This document shows positions 1-7,625 of a DNA stretch of 10,951 bases, piece by piece (positions within the stretch are counted from its first letter, which is position 1; each line of letters begins with the position of its first letter). The position numbers and the translations under genes were made by a program. Location of the stretch: assembly GCA_009908735.1 (NCBI GenBank), contig JAAAOR010000095.1, forward strand, positions 1-10,951. The letters are read 5' to 3'. The notes under the pieces were generated by a model. The model did no database searches. It was not told the origin of the DNA and saw only the letters and a program-made list of their open reading frames with translations. The DNA is from Spirochaetota bacterium. GTDB taxonomy: Bacteria; Spirochaetota; Spirochaetia; DSM-27196; PWMO01.

Positions 1-34
1 TGGAGGAGCCGTAGACAATACCCACGTGCCTCAT
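1..34 (-). CDS. Partial flavodoxin-like protein, N-terminus only
   Basis: Only the first eleven codons are inside the window, and the gene runs off the left edge. They read MRHVGIVYGSS, which matches the opening beta strand and phosphate-binding loop of flavodoxins (typically a short hydrophobic strand, then YGSxTGNT, which holds the FMN phosphate). The start is well supported: a perfect AGGAGG (minus strand, positions 45-40) lies 5 nt before the ATG at 34-32. The gene is divergent from the PAS sensor, with about 145 bp between the two start codons. If it is a flavodoxin it would be a soluble FMN electron carrier or a flavodoxin-domain protein, but eleven residues cannot separate these and a chance resemblance is possible. 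The frame and ribosome site are seen; the family is inferred. Confidence 0.5.
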   Translation of the reverse strand, partial: MRHVGIVYGSS

Positions 35-180
35 AAGGGCCTCCTGAGATTAGTTCCGCTTCCCGTGTACTGTGGTGGCTGCCAAGGTACTAAACATTAC
101 AGGGGATGGCAATCGTCGTACCCCAGATGCCTCACCGTAAAATGCGCAGTCGACGTGGCTGTGGTATACTCACTCTCGCC
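35..180. other. Divergent intergenic region between the flavodoxin-like gene and the PAS sensor
   Basis: This stretch of about 146 bp separates two divergently read genes and should hold both promoters. On the plus strand there is an extended -10 motif at 162-170. I could not find a convincing leftward promoter; a TTGGCA-like hexamer is present on the minus strand but has no good -10 partner. An open frame continues upstream of 181 to an ATG at 106, but that ATG abuts a G-run with no usable spacing and the added 25 residues look non-coding. Confidence 0.4.
162..170 (+). promoter_or_regulatory. Putative extended -10 promoter of the PAS sensor gene
   Basis: The plus strand reads TGGTATACT, which is an extended -10 element (TGn followed by TATACT, 5 of 6 to consensus). 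No good -35 is visible at 16-18 bp spacing, as is common for extended -10 promoters. Transcription would begin around 176-181, essentially at the ATG at 181, leaving little or no 5' leader. This is a by-eye match only. Confidence 0.35.
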
Positions 181-2172
181 ATGGCAGAGCAGACAGTTCA
201 TCTGGTAACCGCAGACACCCGGGTCGTTACGGACGTGCGGGAGGCGGCGAAGCAATGGGACCTGCCTCTTGCGGTTGTCCCCTACGACAACCCCGATGAA
301 GCTGCGGGAATCGGCAACCTGCCCGAGTCGGATGTGATACTCGTCGATGCCGACCTCGTCGGGCCGGCACTGGAGGAAATGCTCGATTCTTGCGGCGCCG
401 CCCACAGTATCGTCGTCGGTACTCCCGGCACTGAGGGCGAACTCACCCAGGCTCACGCCCACCACCGCAGCGAGTTTCTCTTGAAAGACGAGGGAGGGCA
501 TTACGCGCTGCTTGTCGCATCGCTTGTTCGCAAGCTGTTGCGCGATGAGGATCGCGACGAAACCACCCGCGACATCATCCGATCGAGCGAGGAGAGATAC
601 CGCAGCCTTGTCGAAGCGCTGCCCGATATCATCTACCGCCTCGACCCGAACGGCTATTTCACCTTCGTGAACGGATCCGTGCGTGCCCTCGGCTACGAGC
701 CTTCGGCGCTTATCGGGCAGCACTTCAGCACCATCGTCGACCCCGACGATCTTCCACGAGTCAGTCGCAGGAAAGTCCTACGGGACTTTCAGGGACACGC
801 GACCGGCCCCGCGGCAGCCCCCGGCCTCTTCGATGAGCGGCGCACCGCAGATCGCCGCACGACCGGGCTCGAGATTCGCATCCGCCGCCCGAAGGGCAGC
901 CGCAAAGAAAACGAAACGCCGATGATCGCCTCTCTCATCTCCTACGGCGAAATTACGGCCACCGGTCAGTATCGCACCGACACCGCGAGGCGCTACTTCA
1001 TAGGCACCGTCGGGATCATCCGTGACATAAGCGAGCGCAAGCGCTCGCAGGAGCGCCTGCGGCAACTGTCCTTTGCAATCGAGCAGATCGATACGGCCGT
1101 ATGCATTGCCGGCGCGGAGGGCGTGGTCGACTATGCGAACCCCTCCTTTTTCAGGATGAACGGCGCGCGCCCCGAGGAGGTTCACGGCGCGCGGCTCTAC
1201 GACTTTTTTGCCGGCTATGTGGAGGAAGCGAAGGAGGGAGAGCTGAAAAGCGCGCTCTCGGCCACCGGCACGTGGGGAGCCGACCGCATTATCCGGACGC
1301 GCTCCGGCGAGTCGAAGTGGTGCTGGCTCCGCGTCTATCCCGTCTTCGACCTCGAGAAACAGGCCTCGCAGTATCTCGTATTTCAGGACGATATCGGCGA
1401 CCGGAAGCGACGAGAACTCGAGCTCACCGATACGGCCGCATCCCACCAGGAAGTGCTGAGAATGATACACCACCGCGTCGGGTCGACGCTTCGCATGCTC
1501 AGCGAAATCGAGCCCTCGACGTCGGCTGCGGCAGCCGCCGACGAAGAAGCCGCCGGTGTAGAGTCCGCCGACACCGCCATCGACCGACGTATCCACGCAC
1601 AGATCCTCGCGCACGAGATCGTCTACGAGAGCGGCTCCTTCGACCGTCTGGATCTCGCACGATACTTCCGCGCGCTCCCCGACGCTGTCCTCTCCCGAAT
1701 GTCGCGACGCGGGCGCCTCGAGGTCGAGCTCGAGGATTGCGTGATAGGCCTTAACACGGCCCTGCCGCTGGCCATCGCCGCGAGCGAGTGCATTGCAGCC
1801 CTCTGGCCCCCTCCCGCCGGGCACCTGCGCACCATTGCCATAGCTCTCGAGCGGCCGCAGGCGAGCGGGAAACGGGCGGAAGGCGCGAACGGGCCGGCGG
1901 GTGCGACGCCCCGCACCGCGGGAAGCGCTGAGGGCGCTGCCCTCGTCATTCGATACGATCTCCCCGCGGCCGGCCCAAAGCCCGACACCCCGAGGCCGGC
2001 CGGCGAATTGCAGCCGGCCGGCAAATTGCAGTCGGCCGGCAAATCGCACGGGGCGGCCATGGACTCGCATGCCCGCATCATCATCGAGAGCCTCCTCTCC
2101 CAGGTCGACGGGGAGCTCATCGTGGAGGACGGAATCCGGCGGCTAACCTTCCGCGAGGAACCTCTCTTCTGA
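181..2172 (+). CDS. PAS-domain sensor protein with degenerate HisKA_2-type kinase core
   Basis: A 663-residue protein with no signal peptide or membrane segment, so probably cytoplasmic. Residues 1-125 resemble a receiver domain, with Asp56 in VDAD at the phospho-acceptor position and Lys102 in FLLKD. A first PAS domain spans about 137-290 and contains an insertion; a second spans about 294-412, each ending in the PAC-like I(R/G)D-x-(S/x)-E/DRK pattern. Residues 416-500 match the HisKA_2 dimerisation helices: RMIHHRVGSTL around His430/His431, then RIHAQILAHEIVYESG and LDLARYFRAL. The ATPase part that should follow is badly eroded: the N-box NEL is SEC (535-537), the glycine boxes are replaced by a low-complexity stretch (about 560-625), and only a C-terminal remnant (QVDGELIVEDG) remains. 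It may be a pseudokinase or signal adaptor. The ATG at 181 was chosen because the protein-like sequence begins there, although it has no ribosome site. Family assignment is good; ligand and partner are unknown. Confidence 0.85.
   Translation: MAEQTVHLVTADTRVVTDVREAAKQWDLPLAVVPYDNPDEAAGIGNLPESDVILVDADLVGPALEEMLDSCGAAHSIVVGTPGTEGELTQAHAHHRSEFLLKDEGGHYALLVASLVRKLLRDEDRDETTRDIIRSSEERYRSLVEALPDIIYRLDPNGYFTFVNGSVRALGYEPSALIGQHFSTIVDPDDLPRVSRRKVLRDFQGHATGPAAAPGLFDERRTADRRTTGLEIRIRRPKGSRKENETPMIASLISYGEITATGQYRTDTARRYFIGTVGIIRDISERKRSQERLRQLSFAIEQIDTAVCIAGAEGVVDYANPSFFRMNGARPEEVHGARLYDFFAGYVEEAKEGELKSALSATGTWGADRIIRTRSGESKWCWLRVYPVFDLEKQASQYLVFQDDIGDRKRRELELTDTAASHQEVLRMIHHRVGSTLRMLSEIEPSTSAAAAADEEAAGVESADTAIDRRIHAQILAHEIVYESGSFDRLDLARYFRALPDAVLSRMSRRGRLEVELEDCVIGLNTALPLAIAASECIAALWPPPAGHLRTIAIALERPQASGKRAEGANGPAGATPRTAGSAEGAALVIRYDLPAAGPKPDTPRPAGELQPAGKLQSAGKSHGAAMDSHARIIIESLLSQVDGELIVEDGIRRLTFREEPLF
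1999..2052 (+). repeat. Three tandem 18-bp units inside the PAS sensor gene
   Basis: Three in-frame copies of an 18-bp unit occur at 1999-2016, 2017-2034 and 2035-2052. Each begins GCCGGC, and the first two share TTGCAG at the same place. They encode AGELQP, AGKLQS and AGKSHG, the last copy being more diverged. They lie in the low-complexity linker that replaces the expected ATP-binding boxes of the kinase core. Because the unit is a whole number of codons, changes in copy number would keep the reading frame. Confidence 0.8.
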
Positions 2173-2189
2173 GGCCTCTGAGGCCTACG

Positions 2190-2219
2190 TCGACATAGTC
2201 GGGGGAGTCGGGTTACACT
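2190..2219 (+). promoter_or_regulatory. Putative pgl promoter
   Basis: TCGACA at 2190-2195 (5 of 6 to the -35 consensus) is followed after 18 bp by TACACT at 2214-2219 (4 of 6 to -10). The expected transcription start is near 2226, about 29 nt before the pgl start codon. It lies in the 82 bp between the PAS sensor gene and pgl, so pgl may be transcribed on its own. By-eye match only. Confidence 0.35.
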
Positions 2220-2254
2220 CCGCCCATGCTACGCAAACACACGGGAGACAGCCT

Positions 2255-2956
2255 GTGAGGGTTGTCAACAAATCCAGAGCCCGGGCCGAGGCCCAGGCAG
2301 CAGCAGTCCTGCGGGAACGCTTAGCCGAGCGCGCCGACCGCGCCGGACGGGCGACGCTGGGAGTGCCGGGGGGGAGGTCCGTTGCAGGCATCCTCGAGAA
2401 TCTGGCCGCGTCGGACACGCCATTTGGCGCAGTAGACCTATTTTTCGTCGACGAGCGCTGCGTCCCGCTCGATAGCGATGAGAGTAACTTTCGCCTCGTC
2501 CGTGAGACCCTCCTCGACCCACTTGCTGGACGCAAGGCCGCGCCGCCGGAGCAACGCATCCACCCCTTTGCCTGCGCCGGAGACGATGTCGACCTCGGCG
2601 TCGGCGCATACGAGGAGCAGTTCCGCCGCACCGGGACACACCTCGACGTCGCTCTTCTCGGCGTCGGCGAAGACGGGCATATCGCATCCCTCTTTCCCGG
2701 AAGCCCGGCACTTTCCGAAACCTCGCGGCTCTTTGTGCCCGTCGCGGACGCGCCCAAACCTCCCCCGCGCCGCATGAGCGCCTCGCCGGCACTTCTGACG
2801 GCGCGCGAGACGATGGTGTTGCTACTCTTTTTCGGAGAGGGGAAGAAGAGCGCGCTGAAGGCCTTCGTGGCGAAGGAAGGAACGCCGCAGGAGTGCCCGG
2901 CACGCCTTGTGAAAGACATGCCGGACCTCTGGGTGTTTACCGATATCGGCGCTTGA
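2255..2956 (+). CDS. pgl: 6-phosphogluconolactonase
   Basis: A 233-residue soluble enzyme of the PGL/DevB type. It hydrolyses 6-phosphoglucono-delta-lactone to 6-phosphogluconate, the second step of the oxidative pentose phosphate pathway. Family motifs appear in order: GVPGGRS (36-42, sugar-phosphate loop), FFVDERCVP (63-71), the hallmark GVGEDGHIASLFPG (136-149, with His142 the expected general base), KPPPRRMS (168-175) and CPARLV (214-219). The length is normal for the family. The start is a GTG, supported by GGGAG at 2243-2247 with 7 nt spacing; no in-frame ATG lies nearby. A ten-codon reading frame from 2226 ends across this GTG, with a 4-bp overlap. The gene converges on fbaB with an 18-bp gap. 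No glucose-6-phosphate dehydrogenase or 6-phosphogluconate dehydrogenase gene is in the window. Confidence 0.95.
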   Translation: MRVVNKSRARAEAQAAAVLRERLAERADRAGRATLGVPGGRSVAGILENLAASDTPFGAVDLFFVDERCVPLDSDESNFRLVRETLLDPLAGRKAAPPEQRIHPFACAGDDVDLGVGAYEEQFRRTGTHLDVALLGVGEDGHIASLFPGSPALSETSRLFVPVADAPKPPPRRMSASPALLTARETMVLLLFFGEGKKSALKAFVAKEGTPQECPARLVKDMPDLWVFTDIGA

Positions 2957-2974
2957 GCGGCCGCCGGGCACCTG

Positions 2975-4042
<1,068 letters not shown>

Positions 4043-4086
4043 AATCTTTGCTCCTTGCACATGTTCAGGGTATGCTCCCTATCGCA

Positions 4087-4116
4087 AGTATATCAGAGAG
4101 GGCCGAGAGGTTCCAA
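4087..4116 (-). promoter_or_regulatory. Putative fbaB promoter
   Basis: On the minus strand TTGGAA (plus 4116-4111; 4 of 6 to -35) is followed after 18 bp by TATACT (plus 4092-4087; 5 of 6 to -10). Transcription would start about 37-40 nt before the fbaB ATG, leaving room for the clear AAGGAG ribosome site. By-eye match. Confidence 0.4.
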
Positions 4117-4129
4117 GGCGCCGGCCGGC

Positions 4130-4158
4130 TTGACGTGGCATCCGTGGCGTCATAGCTT
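4130..4158 (+). promoter_or_regulatory. Putative promoter of the fatty acid kinase-plsY operon with an inverted repeat in its spacer
   Basis: TTGACG at 4130-4135 (5 of 6 to -35) is followed at 17 bp by a weak TAGCTT (4153-4158; 3 of 6 to -10). The spacer and -35 hold an inverted repeat, TGACG (4131-4135) and CGTCA (4148-4152) separated by 12 bp, and two near-identical 9-bp direct copies, CGTGGCATC (4134-4142) and CGTGGCGTC (4143-4151). Such a site inside a promoter would suit a repressor, but no cognate regulator can be named. The fbaB -35 lies only 13 bp away on the other strand. Confidence 0.3.
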
Positions 4159-4197
4159 CTAAATGAGGTCGGCACCGGTCGCCAGGGAGATAGGTCC

Positions 4198-6006
4198 ATG
4201 AATATCCAGTACATAGACGGACAGAGGCTCAAGCGGGCACTCATAGCGGGTGGTCGGCAATTACTTCAGTACACCGATCAGCTCAACAAGATCAACGTCT
4301 TTCCGGTTGCCGACAGTGACACCGGAACGAACATGGCCGGAACCATCGTCGCGGTTATGGAGGGCCTCTCGCATACCAGCGACCGGTCGGTCGCCGTAAC
4401 AACGAGGGTTGCCGCCGATGCGGCGCTGATGGGTGCGCGGGGAAACTCCGGCGCAATCCTCGCGCAGTTCCTCCACGGCCTTGCCGAGGAGTTTCACGAC
4501 ACCGTAACCGTATCCTCTCAGGCCTTCGCCCGCGGAGTGAAGAATGCGGTCGGCTACGCGTATCAGGCCCTCTCCAGCCCCAAAGAGGGAACCATCCTCA
4601 CCGTCCTCAAGAGGTGGGGGCAGAGCTTCTCCGAGAGCTCCTCGAAGACACAGGATTTCATTGCCGCGTTCCACGAGTCGTTTCGCGCCGCAAAGGAGGC
4701 GTTGGAGCAAACAACCGATAAGCTACCCTCGCTCAAACGGGCCGGAGTCGTTGATGCAGGAGCTCTCGGCTTCGTGCATATGATCGAAGGCATCCATCTG
4801 TTCATGACTACCGGCCGAATCCGCGAGGCGGAGGAGCTCTCGCAACTCCCGCAGCTTGGAGAGATCGAGGAGCCGAGCATAGGTGCGGGGGATGCCGACA
4901 TTTCCGCCCGATACTGCACTGAATGCCTCGTGGAAGGGGACAGTATTCCCGTCGCCCAACTGCGTCGGGAGCTCGAGCCTCTCGGCAATTCGCTCATCGT
5001 AGCCGGCTCGGCGCAAAAAGTGAGAATCCACATCCATACCAACGAGCCGCAGCACGTGTTCGAGCGCGCCGGAAGCTACGGCGAAGTGATCGGCCCCAAG
5101 GCGGACGACATGTCGAAGCAGTTCGAGACCGCCCACACCGCCCATGGTGACGTGGCCATCGTGGTGGACTCCGCCTGCGACATTCCGCAGGAGCTTGCCG
5201 ACAAGCCATATATCGCCGTCGTGCCGTTATCGATAAACTTCGGCATGCAGCGCTACGTCGACAAAATCGGATTGAGCGCCCAGCGCTACTACGAGCTCCT
5301 CGCCGAGGAAAATCGCCCGCACCCGACCACGTCGCAGCCCACGGCCTATGAGTTTCGCAAGCAATACAACTTTCTCGGCCATTACTACCGGAATCTCATC
5401 ACGCTCAGTATTTCCGGCGCCCTCAGCGGGACCGTCGACGCCGCGCGCACCGGCATTCCCGCCGAGCTCGGCGAAGGCTCCGTGGAAGTCGTCGACACCA
5501 GGAACGTCTCCATCGCCACGGGTCTGGTCGTTCGCAGGCTCTCCGAGGCAATTGAGGACGGCGCCGATGCCGCCGAGGTCGCCGGGCTCGCACGCAGGCT
5601 CGTCGGGAAGCTTCGGCTCCTCGTGGCGGTACGAAGCGTCGAGTGGATGGTAAAGGGTGGACGCGTGAGCAAGGGTAAGGGATTTCTCGCGAAGGTTCTG
5701 GGCATACTGCCGATCATGACCCTCAACAAAGAGGGCCGGGCGGTTTCCGAGGGGTACGTGAGAAGCCTCGAGGGCGGCATCAGAAAAATGCTACGCAAGA
5801 TCGAGAGGGAGATTGATCCCAAGCAGCCGGTCGACTTCGCCGTCACCCACGTGAACAACGAAACCGATGCTTACGCCCTCAAGCGCGAGCTCGAACGCCG
5901 ATTCACCCCGCGTCGGGAGATTTTCGTGCTGGACGCAGCGCCGGTACTCGCATCTCACACCGGGTTCGGCACGACCGCCGTTGCCTACCTCGACGACAAC
6001 GCGTGA
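4198..6006 (+). CDS. Fatty acid kinase fusion: FakA-type DAK2 kinase joined to DegV/FakB fatty-acid-binding domain
   Basis: A 602-residue soluble protein that joins what are usually two proteins. Residues 1-207 are a DAK2/FakA kinase domain: NVFPVADSDTGTNM (33-46, metal and nucleotide aspartates Asp39 and Asp41), GARGNSG (79-85) and GVVDAGALGF (183-192). Residues 236-312 match the FakA middle domain (YCTECLVEGDSIP at 239-251, HIHTNEP at 278-284). Residues 317-602 are a complete DegV/FakB fold with DSACDIP (324-330), TTSQPT (377-382), SGALSGT (406-412), KGGRVS (486-491) and HTGFG (587-591). The usual FakA C-terminal domain is absent, its place taken by DegV. Known FakAB pairs phosphorylate FakB-bound fatty acids to acyl-phosphate, so this is the expected activity. 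The start has AGGGAGA at 4184-4190. It overlaps plsY by 1 bp, the acyltransferase that consumes acyl-phosphate. Confidence 0.92.
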   Translation: MNIQYIDGQRLKRALIAGGRQLLQYTDQLNKINVFPVADSDTGTNMAGTIVAVMEGLSHTSDRSVAVTTRVAADAALMGARGNSGAILAQFLHGLAEEFHDTVTVSSQAFARGVKNAVGYAYQALSSPKEGTILTVLKRWGQSFSESSSKTQDFIAAFHESFRAAKEALEQTTDKLPSLKRAGVVDAGALGFVHMIEGIHLFMTTGRIREAEELSQLPQLGEIEEPSIGAGDADISARYCTECLVEGDSIPVAQLRRELEPLGNSLIVAGSAQKVRIHIHTNEPQHVFERAGSYGEVIGPKADDMSKQFETAHTAHGDVAIVVDSACDIPQELADKPYIAVVPLSINFGMQRYVDKIGLSAQRYYELLAEENRPHPTTSQPTAYEFRKQYNFLGHYYRNLITLSISGALSGTVDAARTGIPAELGEGSVEVVDTRNVSIATGLVVRRLSEAIEDGADAAEVAGLARRLVGKLRLLVAVRSVEWMVKGGRVSKGKGFLAKVLGILPIMTLNKEGRAVSEGYVRSLEGGIRKMLRKIEREIDPKQPVDFAVTHVNNETDAYALKRELERRFTPRREIFVLDAAPVLASHTGFGTTAVAYLDDNA

Positions 6007-6653
6007 TGCTCTGGCTTCAGGCTCTGCCGATTGCATACCTGCTCGGTTCAATACCAACGAGCATCATTGTGGGGCGAGTTTTCTTCGGAAAAGACATTCG
6101 CGAGCACGGCTCGGGTAACGCCGGAGCCTCGAACGTCTTCCGCGTGTTCGGTGGCGCGGCGGGGCTGGGCGTCGTGGCAGGGGATATCGGGAAGGGCGCC
6201 GCCGCGGTACTCATCGCCGGGCTCTTCCCGGCCCCCGAGGCCATAAGCCCGGCAGTCATCGGTTTCGTGGCAGGCGTCGCCGCGATTGTCGGACACATCT
6301 GGACGATCTTCGCCCGCTTCAAGGGCGGTAAGGGCGTGGCGACTGCCGGTGGCGTTCTGCTCGCGCTCTACCCTGTCTCGTTCGCCGGTGCCTTTGCGGT
6401 GTTCCTCATGGGTCTTGTTCTCTCCGGGTACACGTCTGTCGGGTCCATCCTCGCGGCGCTCAGCTTTCCCCTTATTATGGCGGGCGTGGTGACAAGCGGC
6501 CTCTACGAGGTCCCCCTGTTCCTGCGCTACCTGAGCATCCTGACGGCGCTACTGATACTCTTCACTCACCGGAGCAACTTCCGGCGACTGATCCGCGGAG
6601 AGGAGAATCGCTTCGAGCGCGTCATGATCTTCCGCAGACGGCGCGACAAGTAG
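6006..6653 (+). CDS. plsY: Acyl-phosphate:glycerol-3-phosphate acyltransferase PlsY
   Basis: A 215-residue integral membrane enzyme. It transfers the acyl group of acyl-phosphate to glycerol-3-phosphate, giving lysophosphatidic acid, the first committed step of phospholipid synthesis. PlsY motifs are all present: GSIPTS (15-20), HGSGNAGASNVFR (34-46), GHIWTIFARFKGGKGVAT (96-113; family motif GHxxxxFxxFKGGKGVAT) and HRSNFRRLIRGEENRF (188-203). Hydrophobic segments lie at about 2-24, 52-73, 82-104, 111-140, 143-165 and 170-187, as expected for the family, followed by a very basic tail. The ATG at 6006 overlaps the TGA of the fatty acid kinase by one base and has no clear ribosome site of its own, pointing to translational coupling; a GTG three bases upstream is an alternative start. 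No terminator follows; the 66 bp to the convergent DHH gene contain only GC-rich short repeats. Confidence 0.96.
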   Translation: MLWLQALPIAYLLGSIPTSIIVGRVFFGKDIREHGSGNAGASNVFRVFGGAAGLGVVAGDIGKGAAAVLIAGLFPAPEAISPAVIGFVAGVAAIVGHIWTIFARFKGGKGVATAGGVLLALYPVSFAGAFAVFLMGLVLSGYTSVGSILAALSFPLIMAGVVTSGLYEVPLFLRYLSILTALLILFTHRSNFRRLIRGEENRFERVMIFRRRRDK

Positions 6654-6665
6654 CCCCGCCTCCAT

Positions 6666-6695
6666 GGCGCCTGTCCCGCCGCCAAGGCGCCTGTC
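6666..6695. repeat. Direct repeat between plsY and the DHH gene
   Basis: GGCGCCTGTC occurs at 6666-6675 and again at 6686-6695, a 20-bp period in the 66-bp gap between two convergent genes. Because GGCGCC is its own complement the two copies can also pair as a hairpin with a 14-nt loop. There is no T-run on either side, so it is not a standard intrinsic terminator, though it could weakly slow transcripts from both directions. Confidence 0.5.
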
Positions 6696-6719
6696 GCCAC
6701 CGTCCGGCCCGGCATGCGG

Positions 6720-7625
6720 CTACGCTTCCTCGACGTCTCTCAGAAGCTCCTTGATCACCCGATCGGCAGCGTCGTTGGTCACCTGGCAGGTCCCGGCCGC
6801 CTCGTGTCCGCCGCCTCCATAGCGGCGCATGAGGGAGCCCACATTGACGCGCGAGGTGCGGTTGAAGATCGACTTTCCCACGCTGATAACCGTATTGCGA
6901 CGCTCGAAGCCCCACATCACCTGTACGGAGATATTGGCTCGCGGGAAGAGCGCGTACTTCACGAATCTGTTTCCGGCGTAGATCGACTCGAGTCGTCTGA
7001 GGTCGAGGAGAAGGGCGTTGTGGTGCAGCACCGACGCTTCGGCAACCTGACGTTTGAAGGGCTCCTGATGGGAAAAGTAGAGCTTCACCCGCTCGGCGAC
7101 ATCGGAAATGCGCAACATTTCGTCGATGGAGTGCAGATTAATGTCGTCTACGAGGGACAACATGAGCTCATGATTTGAGATGCGAAAGTTCTTGAACCGA
7201 CCGAGACCCGTGCGAATGTCGAGGATGAAGTTCAGAAGTACCCAGCCCCAGGGGTGCAGAACCTCCTGTCGGGTAAAATCGCCCGCATCGCCCTTGTCGA
7301 CGGCAAGGAGCATCGTCTCGGGGATGTCGGGAAAGGTGGCCGGACCGCCGTAGTGGTCGTAGAGGACCCGAGCCGCAGAGCGGGCGCCGGGCTGGACGAT
7401 ATGATTCTGCCTATTCCCGACGCGCAGCTGCTCCGCATAGTGGTGGTTGAACACCAGGTGCACACCCTCCACGTACGGGAGCTCGGCGACGATGTCCCGC
7501 TGCGAGACGGGAATGAGGTTTTCCTCCATCTCGCGCGGATGCACGAATTTCACCGTCTGCAGCAGACCGAGATTACGCAGTAGTGCTGCACAAACCAGGC
7601 CGTCGAAGTCGCTCTGAGTGATCAA
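6720..7625 (-). CDS. DHH/DHHA1-family phosphoesterase with an NHH signature
   Basis: About 301 residues, soluble. The DHH family hydrolyses phosphodiester or phosphoanhydride bonds with two metal ions (RecJ, NrnA and exopolyphosphatase-like members). Motif I is ITQSDFDGL (2-10, metal aspartates Asp6 and Asp8). The expected DHH triplet reads NHH (60-62), with Asn in place of the first Asp. A later acidic motif is AVDKGDAGDF (108-117). The C-terminal DHHA1 substrate-binding domain ends in GSLMRRYGGGGHEAAG (263-278). The start is uncertain: no ATG or GTG exists between the in-frame stop at 7683-7685 and motif I. I use the TTG at 7625, but residues upstream (HFRL) look like the family's first strand, so a rarer start further up (for example ATC at 7649, preceded by GAGGGGG) is possible. 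The substrate cannot be assigned. The gene converges on plsY and is divergent from the UDPGP gene. Confidence 0.85.
   Translation of the reverse strand: MITQSDFDGLVCAALLRNLGLLQTVKFVHPREMEENLIPVSQRDIVAELPYVEGVHLVFNHHYAEQLRVGNRQNHIVQPGARSAARVLYDHYGGPATFPDIPETMLLAVDKGDAGDFTRQEVLHPWGWVLLNFILDIRTGLGRFKNFRISNHELMLSLVDDINLHSIDEMLRISDVAERVKLYFSHQEPFKRQVAEASVLHHNALLLDLRRLESIYAGNRFVKYALFPRANISVQVMWGFERRNTVISVGKSIFNRTSRVNVGSLMRRYGGGGHEAAGTCQVTNDAADRVIKELLRDVEEA

Noticed and set aside
106..180. N-terminal extension of the PAS sensor from ATG 106
   Set aside because: The ATG directly abuts a G-run with no usable ribosome-site spacing, the extra residues are Arg/Cys-rich with no domain match, and the putative promoter lies inside them.
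778..2070. A 430-codon open frame on the minus strand opposite the PAS sensor
   Set aside because: It is antisense to a gene with clear PAS and HisKA_2 motifs. Its protein has no recognisable domain and is Arg/Gly/Ala-rich as expected for shadow frames in GC-rich DNA.
2172..2186. AGGCCT-CTG-AGGCCT hairpin just after the PAS sensor stop as a terminator
   Set aside because: The stem is only 6 bp with a 3-nt loop and no T-run follows; two copies of a palindromic hexamer can arise by chance.
2185..2919. Two long minus-strand open frames opposite pgl
   Set aside because: pgl motifs fully explain the region. The antisense proteins are Ser/Arg/Pro-rich shadows.
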